A stretch of 64,000 bases of DNA. It comes from Hyperoplus lanceolatus. Its lineage: Eukaryota > Chordata > Actinopteri > Uranoscopiformes > Ammodytidae. Below are positions 51,629-64,000 of the stretch, one piece after another. Numbering within the stretch: the first letter of the stretch is position 1; each line of letters opens with the position of its first letter. A program made the translations under genes and the position numbers. The notes under the pieces were generated by a model. It was not told where the DNA came from. It ran no database searches and was given only the letters and a program-made list of their open reading frames with translations. The stretch is taken from contig CM049409.1 of the NCBI GenBank assembly GCA_026929865.2, positions 11,160,452 through 11,224,451 of the forward strand. Reading direction: 5' to 3'.

Positions 51629-52368
51629 GTACCATGACATGTTACATGAGTACTGTACTTGAGTACATACACTTGATTATATTTCACCTTAATTAAAAAG
51701 TTGAATTGACCTGTGCAACATTAAAATGCTACTTAAATGTTAATAGTTAATAATAATTTGACAGGTTTGGAGCTTTTCAAATTCATGATAAGTACTTTTA
51801 CTTTTAATAGTTTAAATTTAAAAAACGAAAAAAAAATATATATAGAATGGCTTTTCTTTTTGCTAAAACATCATTTATGCAGAGGTGGTATTTGAATAGT
51901 GAATAACAGAAGCTCCCTTTAACATAATCAATCTTTTAGCTTGCAAAGCTGCGTGAAAAGGAGGAGTACTCCTTTAGGCAAGACATCAAACCCTTATTGG
52001 AAAAAAAGAAAAATAAATCAGCTAGAGTAAAATATTGAAACTAAAACGAGCATTTAAGCATCCTAGCGTATATGCAGTTATGTGTTTATCTGCTGATTAT
52101 TATAATATAACAATATTATCATTCATTTAGAGCAGGGGTTTTATTTGTAACGCAGTAATTTAACATTGTGGCATTACTGCTTTTATCATACAAGCATTAT
52201 TATTGTCAATATTCTTGATTATGAGCCTATAGAATAATAAATTAGAGACAAACTTCCTGACCAAATGGATGTGTTGTGTTTAAACAGTATGCAAAATATA
52301 GATAGATATATAGATGACAAAAAGTGTGCACACACAAATAAACGCCGGCACACTCAAGTCATCAATGT
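51629..52368. other. Non-coding stretch
   Basis: AT-rich. Short AGTAC/AGTACTT-rich pieces (51626-51700, 51790-51810) may be debris of a dispersed repeat also hinted at near 15.85 kb. Confidence 0.35.
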
Positions 52369-52409
52369 GTGAGTGTGTGTATGTGAGTGTGCGTGTCTGT
52401 GTGTGAGTG

Positions 52410-52444
<35 letters not shown>

Positions 52445-52448
52445 GTGT
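52369..52448. repeat. (GT)n microsatellite, imperfect
   Basis: TG-rich tract with GAGT and GCGT variants. Confidence 0.9.
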
Positions 52449-52802
52449 CAGCAGTGATATCCTCCTACAGTGACTGACAGATGGCGTTCAGTGTTTGGCC
52501 GTTAATGTGCTCTCTGAGTGTTTGTCTGCGTGCCAGTCGCCTGTAGTATGGAGGCTCCCTGTGAGAGACTAACTGTCCTGACACTGCTCAAAACCAACTG
52601 TCCTTGATTGTCAACCACGGATGAACCGCAGCGGAGAGCGGTGCAGGCCAGGGGAGCAGATGTGAATAGAAGAGAGATATCTATCTAAATCTCTGGCCAC
52701 CACATGCTTCAAATCTGCCCGGACAAACGAGTCTAGGGGCAACCAGAGTAAGATAACTTTTTTTAATATATAAGAGGTGTGTGTTTGTGTGTGTATATGT
52801 GT

Positions 52803-52844
52803 GTGTTTAAGGCAAAGATCAAGGCATGTTGCAGAACATCCCCA

Positions 52845-52924
<80 letters not shown>

Positions 52925-53010
52925 ATGTGCATGTGTGTGTGCATGTGCGTGTGTGTGTGTGTGTTTAAGGCAAAGGTCTGGGCAGCTTGCAGAACATCCC
53001 CAAAGAGAGA

Positions 53011-53062
<52 letters not shown>

Positions 53063-53064
53063 CA

Positions 53065-53152
<88 letters not shown>
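52803..53152. repeat. Compound (TG)n locus with a duplicated ~46-bp unique unit
   Basis: GTGTGTTTAAGGCAAAG...GCAGAACATCCCCAAAG occurs twice (52803-52847 and 52961-53006), each followed by a long TG array. A third array to 53152 follows GACACAG. The unit plus array was therefore duplicated in tandem. Confidence 0.85.
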
Positions 53153-53154
<2 letters not shown>

Positions 53155-54245
53155 TTGTGTGCGCCAACACCAGCCCTGGCACAGTGCTGGGTTAAAGTCC
53201 CCTCTCAGCAGGGAGAGTCCAGCGACAAAGTGAAACATGGTCGTGAGGAGAGCGAGCTACGACTGAAGCCAAGAACAGACAACACAAATAGAGAGATCAG
53301 AACACCTCTTTATACAGCTCAGTCATAAATGAAATAAAAATTAGTTTGAAAATGTTCCTTAACTGAACCGAAAAATTTAAAAAAGTGACAGAAGAAAGTT
53401 CTGAAATGAAAGTTTGAATGTGGATCAAGATGTTTGGGCTTTGAAGGCAACATGATGTCCGTCTCTGGTTTATACAATAAAAATGTTCAGTTGTTAATGG
53501 TCATGGAAGCAGACAAATCTTACTTTGCCTTCGCCTGCCGGGAAATGACTTTCATTATGCACACTTTGAAACAACCTGAAAGGTTGTATAATACAGTATA
53601 TGTCCTAAGTAAAGTATGTTATTTTTTAATATCAGAACATCCAAGACTGTATAATCAGGCTCATACATAAGCCACTTACTAAAGACAATTAAAAATCAAA
53701 AGCTGTTATCAAAAGCTGTTATCAAAACTGTTAAAAAATATAAGAATCAAGGTATAATAAACTGCAAATGATCCTTTGAACCAATTCTCACATTTTGGGA
53801 CATAGAAGTATTTGCTTTCTGGATGGGACTGTTAGCACGTGTCTCATGTCTGGACGCTGATTGGGAAGCTATAGGAGACAATCCGCTTAGCATTAAAACT
53901 GGACACAGTTGATTCATGAGCTGTAAATCAGCCTTTCAGGAGATTCTGCTTTGTATGTCTGAATTAACTTACTGTTCAAAAACAGTAAGTATCTCCTCAC
54001 AAGCCGCTATATCTGTTTGTAGGCTACTGTGTGTGTGCTGAAAAAAAAGCCTGGTTTTAAGCTAGCAGTTTACCATTGCTTATACTGTATATTATTCTAA
54101 ATCATCATATCACAGCAGAAAGGCGAGGCTAATGCTCCAATAATTTTCCATTTTTAAAAGCATATTTACAGTCTGTCTGTATGAGATCGATTCCACCAGT
54201 GACACTTATCTGGTATGATTGTAGAAGCAGTGTTGTTGCTACAGT
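53153..54245. other. Non-coding stretch
   Basis: AT-rich. Only a trivial tandem repeat (AAAAGCTGTTATC twice near 53698) was noted. Confidence 0.45.
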
Positions 54246-54808
54246 TAGCCTGGAAATCCAGACCCTGATATCTTGAACGATAGAGGGTCTGGCCACGATC
54301 AATAGTAATTTCCAACTCAAGGGGCGGCTCCTACTTGTGCATTTCAAATGCCACTGCACGCAGTTGGATAGCACTACAACCAATCAGAGCGATGCACAAG
54401 GTGACGTAAGCCCCGTTGGTTTAGCGAACAGCTGTTAAACTGTTAAATTAAACGTTTGCCGTGGTCGGTCGGCAAAACAGAACATTCCACTTACTTGCTA
54501 ATGAAATATTTGAGTGCCGTCTTCCAAATCGTAAAGGGTGAAGGCCAAGGCAGTCTCAAACTCACACAAGATATCCGCAGCCATCTTTGATGTTTACTAT
54601 CACGGCTTCAACGTCGCATGCACGTCACTGTTGTCATCCGGTTACGTCCTCCCCAGAGTACCATACAAAGGGCTCTGGCGCGCCCATGTTAACGTGAGCC
54701 CAGATTTCTGGTCTTTTTGAAAAAGCTTCAACGGAGAGTTTCCAGACCAACAGGCGCAGCAAATTTAATTTGCCAGCGCCTAGTGGCAGGTCTGGGAATG
54801 CCAGGCTA
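54246..54808. mobile_element. MITE with TAGCCTGG ends, second member
   Basis: A 563-bp unit opening TAGCCTGGAAATCCAGACC and closing GGTCTGGGAATGCCAGGCTA, so ends and subterminal CCAGACC pair. ACAGT borders both sides, but a clean 8-9-bp duplication is not visible. It shares TAGCCTGG and CCAGACC blocks with the element at 18830-19428. Confidence 0.62.
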
Positions 54809-55385
54809 ACAGTTACCTGCAGTTCAACATACAACTCTAAAAGGCAATCAAGACAATACAACTTATATTATTCAAATGTTTTGCATTAGGAAAACATCCA
54901 ACCTTTAAATTGTCTTGGACCTTGTGCTGAAAGTGAATTGATCTACAACACCTGATCATGTTTTGACAGACGGGGCCTTTATTTCTTTGGACATTTCTTC
55001 CTTTTAAAAGAAAACTTGAACTAAAAATAACTAATTCAAACAGGCCTTTTTGGAATGGCACTAACATCTCTGTTGGCAGCAGGATAAAAACAGACGTAAC
55101 ACCCCTCGACTGGAGGTACGTGGCTTGGCATCGGCCAATGTTTACACCCTACAGTCAGAATAACCTTCTTGTTCATCGCGTGTCCATTGGCAGCAGAACA
55201 AATGTGTTAATTTTTACACCTCTCCACTCTCTCTTACTCCGTCCAGATGTTGCTTCACTTCCACCAGCCATCTGACCTGCTAAAAATATATCTGAAAAGT
55301 TCTTCAACAAAGAAACTCCATCACCTTTGAGTTTACTCTAAAGATGCTGTATCTAACCCTTTTATGACGTTTCCTCAGGTCTGTC

Positions 55386-55389
<4 letters not shown>
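54809..55389. other. Non-coding stretch
   Basis: Nothing recognised. Confidence 0.45.

Positions 55390-55478
<89 letters not shown>
55390..55478. repeat. (TG)n microsatellite
   Basis: Pure tract of about 89 bp. Confidence 0.97.
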
Positions 55479-55480
<2 letters not shown>

Positions 55481-56486
55481 ATCTGGCAAGGCTGTTAACC
55501 CAGGGGTTAGCCCGCTACCTAATCCTCTCTGTGAGCTGGCGGCGACGTTAAAGCAGACATTAGCCTCCTCCCTCATGGCCTGGATTCAGCTGGCACGTTT
55601 GGACCTCATTGATGGGCCTGCCAGGCGGACTCCATCACAGTTGGCGATTTTGATCAGTATCAACGTTAACAACACCCAGACAGCTTGTTGGAGAACAAAC
55701 AAACGTGTAAATAATGTGTCAACACATTCTGAAGCTCTGGATGGGGTGTGGGATTATTGGTGTTGAGGTCAAAGACGGACATATTTATTTCACCTTAGAG
55801 ATCATAGCGTGTGTAACATGTATATTTCCGTAATGGTTTGATAAGAATAGAGTCACTCCATGTTATTGTCTCTCCAAGGGAAACTTATCTTTTAGTAGCC
55901 ATTAAAAAATACACCGAGAGACATTTAATACTGCATACGAATGCATAAAATGCAGATAAACATAAAAAGCCGCAAACAACAAACAAGCTTGGACTATGGA
56001 GACCTAACACAAAAACCTGATGATAACGGCTTTCCAGAATTTAATTTCAGTTTCTGATATTTCATAGGTAGACATGGAAAGAGTGTCTCCATTACTATGG
56101 AAACATCTAAAGCAATGAACTGTTGAGTGTTTCATAAAGAAAGAATACCAGCACGTCAGTTAGTTATGATTGTGCTTAATGAAGTAGGTTTAAAAGGAAC
56201 AGTAAACCTTACTCTGTTCAAAGTAGAAGTTAGATTTAATTTTTTTTTGATAGTTATAAGCACATTTCTAGCTACAGCAGGAAATGCCTGGAGCAGGGTC
56301 ATCTAAATAACAGTTAACCTGGTTCAAGAAAGGCAGGTTCGCACCAGGTCTGCTTGGCCAGGCTCAGCAGTGTGAGTGCGGCACTGGCGAGGAGAGGGAA
56401 ACACACGGGGAATGCAAAGCTCATAAAATAAACAGGCATTATCATGGGTGTGAAACCAGAAGTGACAGCAGCATTGGGCAGCCAGA

Positions 56487-56489
<3 letters not shown>
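55479..56489. other. Non-coding stretch
   Basis: No gene or element recognised. Confidence 0.45.

Positions 56490-56544
<55 letters not shown>
56490..56544. repeat. (CA)n microsatellite
   Basis: Pure tract of about 54 bp. Confidence 0.97.
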
Positions 56545-56546
<2 letters not shown>

Positions 56547-56701
56547 AACAGCGTCCGTATGGGCCAGAGTCATCATATGGACAAATCAAAACTGCTCTGG
56601 CTTGGTAATGTCTGGCAGATGTTAATGCTTTGTACTTAATGACTCCCTAAAGACCTCACCCAATCAGAAAGGACACAGGGATAGTCTGGGGTATGTGTGT
56701 T

Positions 56702-56704
<3 letters not shown>

Positions 56705-56766
<62 letters not shown>
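56705..56766. repeat. (TG)n microsatellite
   Basis: Pure tract, then GAGTGTGTGCATGCGTG and a further short TG run. Confidence 0.96.
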
Positions 56767-56768
<2 letters not shown>

Positions 56769-56965
56769 TGTGTGCATGCGTGTGTGTGTGTGTTGCAGTG
56801 GGTAGTGGCGTGGTGTCGTTGTGGAAACGATGATATTCAAATTCATACATGTGATTAAACCTTGTTGAACATCTGTAATATTTGAATCTTATATGAGTCT
56901 CAGTTTAATCTGAGGTTTCAGATAAACTATTTAAATTTGTCTGAGGGCGTGCGTGTGAGCATGTG

Positions 56966-57042
56966 TGGGTGTGTGTGTGTGTGTGTGTGTGTTTGTGTGT
57001 GAGAGAGAGAGAGAAAGAAAGAGAGAAAGAGAGAGAGAGAGG
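56966..57042. repeat. Compound (GT)n/(GA)n tract
   Basis: A GT tract passes directly into GA/GAAA-rich purine sequence. Confidence 0.93.
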
Positions 57043-57678
57043 AACCCTTCTGCTACCACAGAGTAATTTCATGCTTGACTACTGCATATTTCAGAGAATA
57101 ACTCTGTTCTGTAAAATAACATAATCGAACCAACAAGGCAGCACCCAAACACATTTACAACAAATCTGCTTGGCGATGACTAAAGCAATGACAAGCATGG
57201 TGGTTTGCTTTTCACATCTCCCAGAACTAATCTGAATGATAATTTCTTTAATACTTTGTTTTGGTTTGCTTTTGGATATAGTGCAGAGGATGTGGTCCTT
57301 TCTCCCTTTATGTTTTACCTCCTAAACTATGACAATAAGGATAATGCTGATTTTTGTCAATATGTTGATGTTATAAGGACACTATTTGTACCCAATCTGG
57401 CATCTTCTAATTTAATAGAATAGAATAATCTATTTACTAGTTGATTTACTTTGACTCAGTCAGGATTGTTTTCAAACTATGAAAATGAAGCTAGATTGAT
57501 AGATTGACTAAAATAAAATAAAACATCTCTAGTATCTATAAATATTAAACTTTTCTATTATAAAACCATCAGAAATACCAATTCTTAGACCTGAAAGGTA
57601 CTGTGTATTGATTTCAAAGCAAAAATTCCCCAAGACTTGAAGACAATACAGCCAGTATGATATATGATATATAACACA

Positions 57679-57680
<2 letters not shown>
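57043..57680. other. Non-coding stretch
   Basis: AT-rich; nothing recognised. Confidence 0.45.

Positions 57681-57681
<1 letters not shown>

Positions 57682-57735
<54 letters not shown>
57682..57735. repeat. (CA)n microsatellite
   Basis: Tract of about 54 bp with one CCC interruption near the left end. Confidence 0.96.
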
Positions 57736-57739
<4 letters not shown>

Positions 57740-58182
57740 GTGAAAGTAGCTTAGTGCAGCAATCTTTCTCTCTAGTACATAATGTCATAAAAGCAGCAGT
57801 GCTCTGATTTGCTATATTGGAAATGTCAGCAGCAGCAGATGCTGTGCTAATAGCCGCTGGATGCTGCACTGGAATCCAGCAGCTGGTAACCATGACACTA
57901 ACTATCACCAGAGAGAATGGCCAAGCTATCCACAACCCTGTTGCAGTCGAGTAGCTGTACAACCCTTCATCACAGTTTTTTCAGGGGAAATAGCTTTGGT
58001 TTTGTACTTGCTGAGCCAAATTCCTTGTAGGGTTGTTAGCAGAGCACAGCTACACAGAAAGTGTGTGTGTGCCGAGGGGAAAGAGGTTTACACTGGTAAA
58101 ATACAATTTATTTACACATTTTTACCCTTGTCACTTGGTGCCTACCTTACCCACAACGCAACTTGGCTGCTGAAATTTAGTC

Positions 58183-58270
58183 TGAGATGTGAGTTATTAT
58201 GAAATAAGAATTTGCTCTTAATAATGACCTGCCTGGATAAAATAAAGTAAAATAAAAAAATAAAAAAATA
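58183..58270 (+). repeat. Retroposon 3'-tail-like fragment
   Basis: AATAAGAATTTGCTCTTAA, then TGACCTGCCTGGATAAAATA and AAATAAAAA repeats resembles a LINE/SINE tail very common in fish genomes. The body is absent. Confidence 0.45.
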
Positions 58271-58927
58271 CTAAGTCTGGTAAACTCTCTTCTGACTCCA
58301 TATCCATGATATACTGCTCAACAATCCAAACTTCAACTTCAACTTTTAAAACATCTCCAGAACACTCAAGAGTTACGAGTGCCACCTAAAAGAAAAAGAT
58401 GCCTTCACTAAATACAGTATACCAACACTGTCGCTTTCTGATGCCCCACCAAGAGCTGTCACTCAACCCAACATCCAACAACTCCTTTTCATCCCCAACT
58501 TTCTCCGTCTGTCCGTCAAACAGGAAAAGAGCCCTCATTGCGAGTGCTGAAGGGGTCGGTGGGGGCCGTCCACGGGGCCGGTCATCCCGTTAGAGGCCCA
58601 TTAACAGTCTGCAGCCCCTCTGCTGGGGGGCCCTACTGGAGAGAAATCCATATCAATACCTGTCTGTTATGCCCCCCACCGCCCAACACAGCCACAGAGC
58701 TGCATGGGCCTCCTGTCGAGACACACAGAGAGAGGATAGGCTTTTCTGTGTGAGTGTGGACTTCCTGTCTGTCCTCCTGTTGCACTGATGGACCCCAGTA
58801 GACAATGGAGACTTTTGAAAAGGGGCACACTTCCAAACTCCTGTTGGTGTCTTTAATACCATCAGTTGTCTCTTTGGATCACATCTGGGCCTGCAGAGTT
58901 TACAGCATGTCGCTTCCTCTGACTAGC
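58271..58927. other. Non-coding stretch
   Basis: No gene or element recognised; a GC-richer patch lies around 58540-58700. Confidence 0.4.
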
Positions 58928-58932
58928 TGAGA

Positions 58933-58972
<40 letters not shown>

Positions 58973-58994
58973 GAGACAGAGAGAGAGAGAGAGG
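58928..58994. repeat. (GA)n microsatellite with GACA interruptions
   Basis: Purine tract, interrupted twice by GACAGA. Confidence 0.95.
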
Positions 58995-60829
58995 AGGAAG
59001 TGGGTGAGAGCCAAGAGATGCATGGAGAGAAATGTTGATTTTTAAAAATATACTGTACCAATTGACAACATTTTTCCTGGAAGTAGTAGGCTGAGGTTAT
59101 TAATCATGGATGGATATATTGTTAAACACTTGAGAAGCTGTATGATTGATTTGATTAGTTTTTTCCCAGTATTTGACCGTTTTATATTTCTCTATACATC
59201 TATTGAGTTTCCATTATCAATTTTTATTTAGTCCCGAAAAATATAAATGTTTCTCAGATGACATTCACTCAGTTTTAAACTTTGTTACCGCCATCTTCAG
59301 CAGTCATGTGCACTGCTGCGATAACAGAACGATCTTGGAGCTAGAGAGACCACAGATTGCCAGAAATCTCCTGTTGACTATACTCACAACGTTCATTTCT
59401 ATTAATCGTGCAAATTAATGTTCTAATAGAATTGTTTGTCATGCTAGTGGAGTATTTTAGACACATTTCGTCTGTCGAGTCTAAAAGTTTGTTCTTGACC
59501 GGATACCTCAGTTGATAAACCCTCCACAAGATCAATTTGTTAGCTATTCTGGAGCTTTTGATCATGTGCTCCCTCAACAGTATCCCTGGTTTGATTTTGT
59601 GCCACAAAGCAAGGAAAAGAAAGTATTAAAAAAAAACCAGACTGACCTTACAATGATATCACTCACATACCTCCAAATCTAGCCAGCAGCCAGAACCAAT
59701 CAGAGCTTTCATCAAATCCATCATATCAGAAGGAAGTTTAAAACAAACATGTTGTGTGAGTGTCCATCTGTCTTGGTGTTAGCAGAGAATAGAGGTCTGT
59801 TTCCTCATTAGCAGCTATTAACGGCCCCGGCCCAGCAGAGGCCACTCTCCCTGGAGAACAGGGACCCGGGGGGAGGGGGGAGGAGGGGAGGGCATTCGGA
59901 TGGGCAGAGACTAGAGTGCTTTGTGTTTCCGGGGTCTGGCCCTTCTAGACCGGCCCCCCTGTCCAGGCCTGCCCAGGGGACGCTGTGTTATGCATGGAGA
60001 GGATAAGGAGAGCCAGAGGAGAGGGCTGGAGAGAAGGAGGAGAAGGAAGGATGGAGAGGAGAGTGAACCAGAGCTCATCCATCAAACCTGCTGTCAATTT
60101 CCCCCATGCCCCGCGGTGACACAGAGAGAAGGGAATGGATTAAATACAGTCGGTGTAAAACCCTAAACCATTTGACGAAAAGAAGTCAAATTGTAATTGA
60201 AAAATATACTTTATTATATTTTATTTGATCGCGAATCCTATACATCACTGTCCTCCGGAAGGAGACCCAAACCCTATGTTTTTATTAGCCCACAACACAA
60301 ATAGTTATTAGTATTACACACAGAGCGGTTAAACAGCAGGGAGACAGTCATTGTTAGCTGTTGCGTTTTGCTTTTACCATCTATGGCCATTTCACCATGT
60401 GTACGTTATACCTTAACTCCTTATGTTAGTCGTGCTGTGTATCATTTTGATTAACGGGTTAAGGGCTTAGGTTTGGTCTAAGGTCTACCTGTTGCTTTGA
60501 CTGTTCAGTTTGAGTATGTGTGAAGTCACCACGAAAGATAGAAGTGAAAGTTATAATATCTTAAAGGGGAATTCCACCAATTTTACATATGTAAAAAGGG
60601 TGCATACAATTTTAATCATATGTCCAACTAAATAACAGTCAGTGGTCAAGTTGCATTGGGGCAAGGAAGAAGAATGTCCAATCCTTCGATTTCTTTTTAA
60701 GTTGCTGCAGAAGTTATCTCAGCTAATTTTATAATCTAACATCTAATTTGATAATAAGGTGATTGTATGCAGAATGCTCATGTCAGAAACTCATTCAGTG
60801 GTTTTGTACAGATAAATAAATAAATATTA
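58995..60829. other. Non-coding stretch
   Basis: Mostly AT-rich. A G/GA-rich patch (59860-60080) has CpG and purine runs but no gene structure. Confidence 0.4.
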
Positions 60830-60830
60830 G

Positions 60831-60921
60831 CAGGTTCTCAACAGAATTTCAATTTAGTGGGGGCGCGAAAAAAATTCTGTCCCCTGGGGGGGCATGGCAG
60901 AAAATAATTGAGAACCACTGC
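60831..60921. mobile_element. Possible hAT-type MITE remnant
   Basis: CAGGTTCTCAA at the left and TTGAGAACCACTG at the right pair as inverted ends. CAGTGGTTCTCAA is a familiar hAT terminus. No 8-bp target duplication is visible, so confidence is low. Confidence 0.35.
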
Positions 60922-62215
60922 ACTACACTATGTTTGCTCATTGAATTATGGGTCGTTTCAACGTTTGTAGGCTAGAGGCTTTACGTTTCAGTTTGCCTTT
61001 AGGATTTAAAACATTAGTTCTCAAGTCATTTCCCATCTTGCATCAACCCAATAGCTGTGACATCACTTTACTCCAAGGAACTATTTGTCCCCAGTTTGAT
61101 GAACAGCTGTTCATTGTGGGTTTGTGCCAGAAGAGACATGTGTGCTGACCTCAGACCAGAGCAGAACCCTGTGGTTGTACAAGTACACATGAAAATATCG
61201 TTACACAAGTTTAGGAACACAGATGCAGCCAGCTTCTGAGGAGGCACACATTTTTAACGAGGAAAACGCCATATTACACTAGTTATCCATCTAATTATAC
61301 CGTCGTCCTTGTATTTACAGTATATTGAAGAAGTGTAGGCAGATGACACAAGCTGGCGATTCCTCACAATGCTTTACCAGGCTCTGTGAGGCAGCTGGTT
61401 AGCAGAGGGCCTGAGTAGGAAGAGGGAACTGGCAACAGCTGTCTGAATGAATGCAGGTAGTTAAACACGGAACCTCCAGAGGCCCACTGTTTGGAATGAT
61501 CACCTGAAGCTTTATACTCCTCCACGACCAAAGAAAGAAAATGAAAATGAGAGATGTGGGAGTAAAAAGATGGCACAAAATCCTTTCTGAAAAACAACAA
61601 ATTAAATGACAAAATACATTGTTTGTAGATGCACTTTGAAACAGATCTCTGGCCCTGATATAATTTTTTCTGTGGCTTCCAAACCAATCACTATCACAGC
61701 TGAAAAATAATTATGTTAAATGATTTATTAATTATGTTTAATGATACCACTCTGGTCTGGTGTAAGTTTAGTTTAAAGTGGGTTTAGTTTTGGTTTAAGA
61801 TCCTGGTTTGGGGTACCATAACCTACATGTTTACAGTAAGAACCCTAGCTACAGTTAGGGAATTATTGCCGAATAAAACAGACTCTTGGTTGGAAACAGG
61901 AAATTAACAGCTAACTCCTGTGTTTGAGTGGGATGTTCCTCCTCCCTAAAAGGACAGCGAACTTCCTCCTTTGATCTTAATTACTTTTTTCGTACTTGAT
62001 CGAAACATATGTCGCTTTGGGTCACTTGCTGAGATGACTGAAGCAGCCTTTTCTGAAATAGTTTGTGTCTCCTGAATTTATGTTTAAATAACATACTTTG
62101 AGATTATACCAACTTTACTTTCTAACCCTGTTCTGTGCTGATTCTCCATCCCTCCGACTATTCCACCACTTTTTCTAATAACTCTCCTCCCCCACTCCTC
62201 TGCAGGCCACCCTTC
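60922..62215. other. Non-coding stretch
   Basis: No gene or element recognised. Confidence 0.45.
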
Positions 62216-62405
62216 CCTTCCCAGCATGCTTTGCAGGCCCGGAGGCGCCAGCCGCACCCTGTCCCGTGCAGTCTCCTGCCGTCCCGCTGAAGACCGTGAA
62301 ATCCGCATGATTAATAATTATAATTATTGGCAAACGTGCCAGCTGCTCTGTGGCAATGGGCACCTCTGATTTATGATTCTGTAAACGCAAACAGTCATTG
62401 TCCAT
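62216..62405. promoter_or_regulatory. Candidate conserved regulatory block
   Basis: GC/CpG-rich sequence runs into a homeodomain-rich patch (CGCATGATTAATAATTATAA, TTATTGGC) and CCAGCTGCTC E-box. No coding frame. Inference only. Confidence 0.28.
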
Positions 62406-62939
62406 ATTCAGAGAAGAAAGGAGGGAAGGCAGGAGGGGAGATGGAGGCAGACGGGGAGTTTTGGACGCCTGCCCTCAAAATATGATTTTATCTTCGGAAG
62501 TCAGCAGCCCTGTCCTGCGGGCATTGTCCTCCGCTCCTCCCTCCTTGCGTCCAACCATTGGTCTCTTGTTCTGCCCATGAACCTCACCTAGTCTGTGCTC
62601 CATGGAGCATTGCTTTTTGATCTCAGTGGGCTTCAAAGGAGTCTGGGGCCACAGGGTTTCAAGCTTTGTGCACGCAGACTGCTGCCTTTATGAACTGCCT
62701 ATCGTTAGCATTGTATTAGCCCTTAGTGTTGAGGTGTATGTCCACAAAGCTGCGTACAGGGGTGAAGGACAATTAATGAATGAAGAAAAGTCAAACTAGC
62801 TTGTTTGTTTGGGATAAATCAATCAATTAGCTGGGCATAATTAGACTTTTCTGATCCAATAATAAACTGGGATACAACCAGGAGGCTTTCAAAGTAGGCA
62901 AGACTGACATGCATTTTTCACTTCTTATTTGTGTTACCT

Positions 62940-62940
<1 letters not shown>
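62406..62940. other. Non-coding stretch
   Basis: No gene or element recognised; starts with a GGA-rich purine patch. Confidence 0.4.

Positions 62941-62941
<1 letters not shown>

Positions 62942-62999
<58 letters not shown>
62942..62999. repeat. (GT)n microsatellite
   Basis: Pure tract of about 58 bp. Confidence 0.97.
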
Positions 63000-63002
<3 letters not shown>

Positions 63003-63141
63003 TGCTCTGACTGATGGAGCTACACAATCTGTTCATCAGGCTCTAGGGGTCCGCTGATGTGTCTATCATTGACAGAACGTGGCTATGGATTACCTCGCTC
63101 ATTAATCACCATCAGTGTGGCAGCTTGCACACTCACTCACA

Positions 63142-63222
63142 TAGACATGTAAACACGCACGCACACATGCAAGCACGCAAACACGCACGCACGCACGCAC
63201 ACACACACACACACACACACAC
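63142..63222. repeat. (AC/GCAC)n imperfect microsatellite
   Basis: CA-rich tract with CACG and CAAG variants, becoming pure AC at the right. Confidence 0.9.
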
Positions 63223-64000
63223 GCATACACAAATTAATCTCTCTACACACAGAGAGAGTAGTTGTGACAGCTACTGGCCACCAACCTGTCCGCAGCCTAA
63301 TCTCATTAGGGTCCTTCTGGCATCTGGGCCTGTTCTGCTGAGGGATGCTCTGTGATGGAGTGAAAAAGACAAGGCATTCAAGCGTATAATAGATGTTGGC
63401 CTCAGCCAGCGGGTCCTCTTGCTGTTTCCCGTAACTCTGGAAGTAAGAAGAGGAAACACCTACGATACTGTGAAAGGAGATAGAGGGAGACGGAAATTAA
63501 AATTAAAGATTCTGGAGATTTGTGTAATTCTTCACCATTTTAAATTCTAGCTGGTGACAGAAGGCAGATACCACTAAGCAGCAGTGATAAACTGCATGTG
63601 AGCTGGTGGTGGCACAGTGACACCTATCACACCTGTCTGCCACTCTCCAGTCTGCTGCGGGCCTGTCCTGTCCTGTCTAGTCCTGGAGTGCAGCGTTGTA
63701 CCTGTCAGTGTTGTGCAGATGGGCTCCAGTTTTTCCCCAGGTACCTGGGCTAAATACCCGTCATTAATCACCACATAAAGCTTCCCCCGGCGGGAGATGC
63801 CCCAGGTTAAACCACATCAAGAAATAAATTGGCTGAAAAATGTGCTCTGGACGAAAGCTCCGTCCCCGGAGAGGAGAGGAGAGGGGAGAGGAGAGAAGGA
63901 GAATCCGAAAGCAGCCTTCTCTAAGCCCACTAAGTGATCTGTCAATGAGCTAAGCGACATCATCATTCACTTGGCCCCTATCGTGTTCCCGCGGTGCTGA
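63223..64000. other. Non-coding right end
   Basis: No gene seen. A short GAGGA/GGGGAGAGGAGAG purine patch lies near 63870-63900. Confidence 0.4.

Overview
The window is nuclear DNA from a ray-finned (teleost) fish. The evidence is split genes with GT-AG introns, a teleost-style class II cytokine receptor, an intronless olig3 gene, several families of Tc1-like elements and MITEs, LINE tails of the kind common in fish, and a very high density of (TG/CA)n microsatellites (more than twenty arrays, roughly 3% of the window). No tRNA, rRNA or CRISPR was recognised, and no retrovirus-like or capsid-bearing element.

Layout. (1) About 1-12.3 kb, minus strand: the 5' two-thirds of an interferon-gamma receptor 1-like gene (ifngr1/crfb type). 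Six coding exons were reconstructed by hand from splice sites and phase. They encode a signal peptide, two fibronectin-III-like domains, one transmembrane helix and the start of the JAK-binding box. The remaining cytoplasmic exon(s) lie beyond the left edge. The introns hold a Tc1 remnant, two near-identical ~617-bp piggyBac-like elements, two fold-back MITEs and two other TTAA-flanked MITE-like units. (2) 13.3-24.3 kb, plus strand: a TATA/CRE promoter and first exon with a consensus donor, and a coding exon 10 kb downstream for an unrecognised 275-residue secreted-type protein. Joining them is inference. The putative intron holds three Tc1-like elements, one inserted inside the terminal repeat of another, and a MITE with a 9-bp target duplication. 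(3) 25.9-26.7 kb: GC-rich, repeat-free sequence that looks like conserved regulatory DNA. (4) 28.7-31.7 kb: a cluster of (TG)n arrays. (5) 31.7-35.2 kb: a full-length LINE with an open 1,087-codon frame (reverse transcriptase plus restriction-like endonuclease), sitting exactly between two (TG)n arrays. (6) 35-45 kb: non-coding DNA with candidate enhancers. (7) 45.3-47.1 kb: olig3, with TATA box, single coding exon and polyadenylation signal. (8) 47-64 kb: non-coding DNA with candidate enhancers, microsatellites and one further MITE; no coding gene recognised.

The order ifngr1 - olig3 matches the IFNGR1-OLIG3 neighbourhood on human chromosome 6q23, which supports both calls. The genes do not form a pathway: one is an immune receptor and one a neural transcription factor, kept together by ancient synteny probably held by olig3's long-range regulatory DNA. 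The most unusual item is the apparently intact endonuclease-bearing LINE that seems to have used a (TG)n microsatellite as its target.
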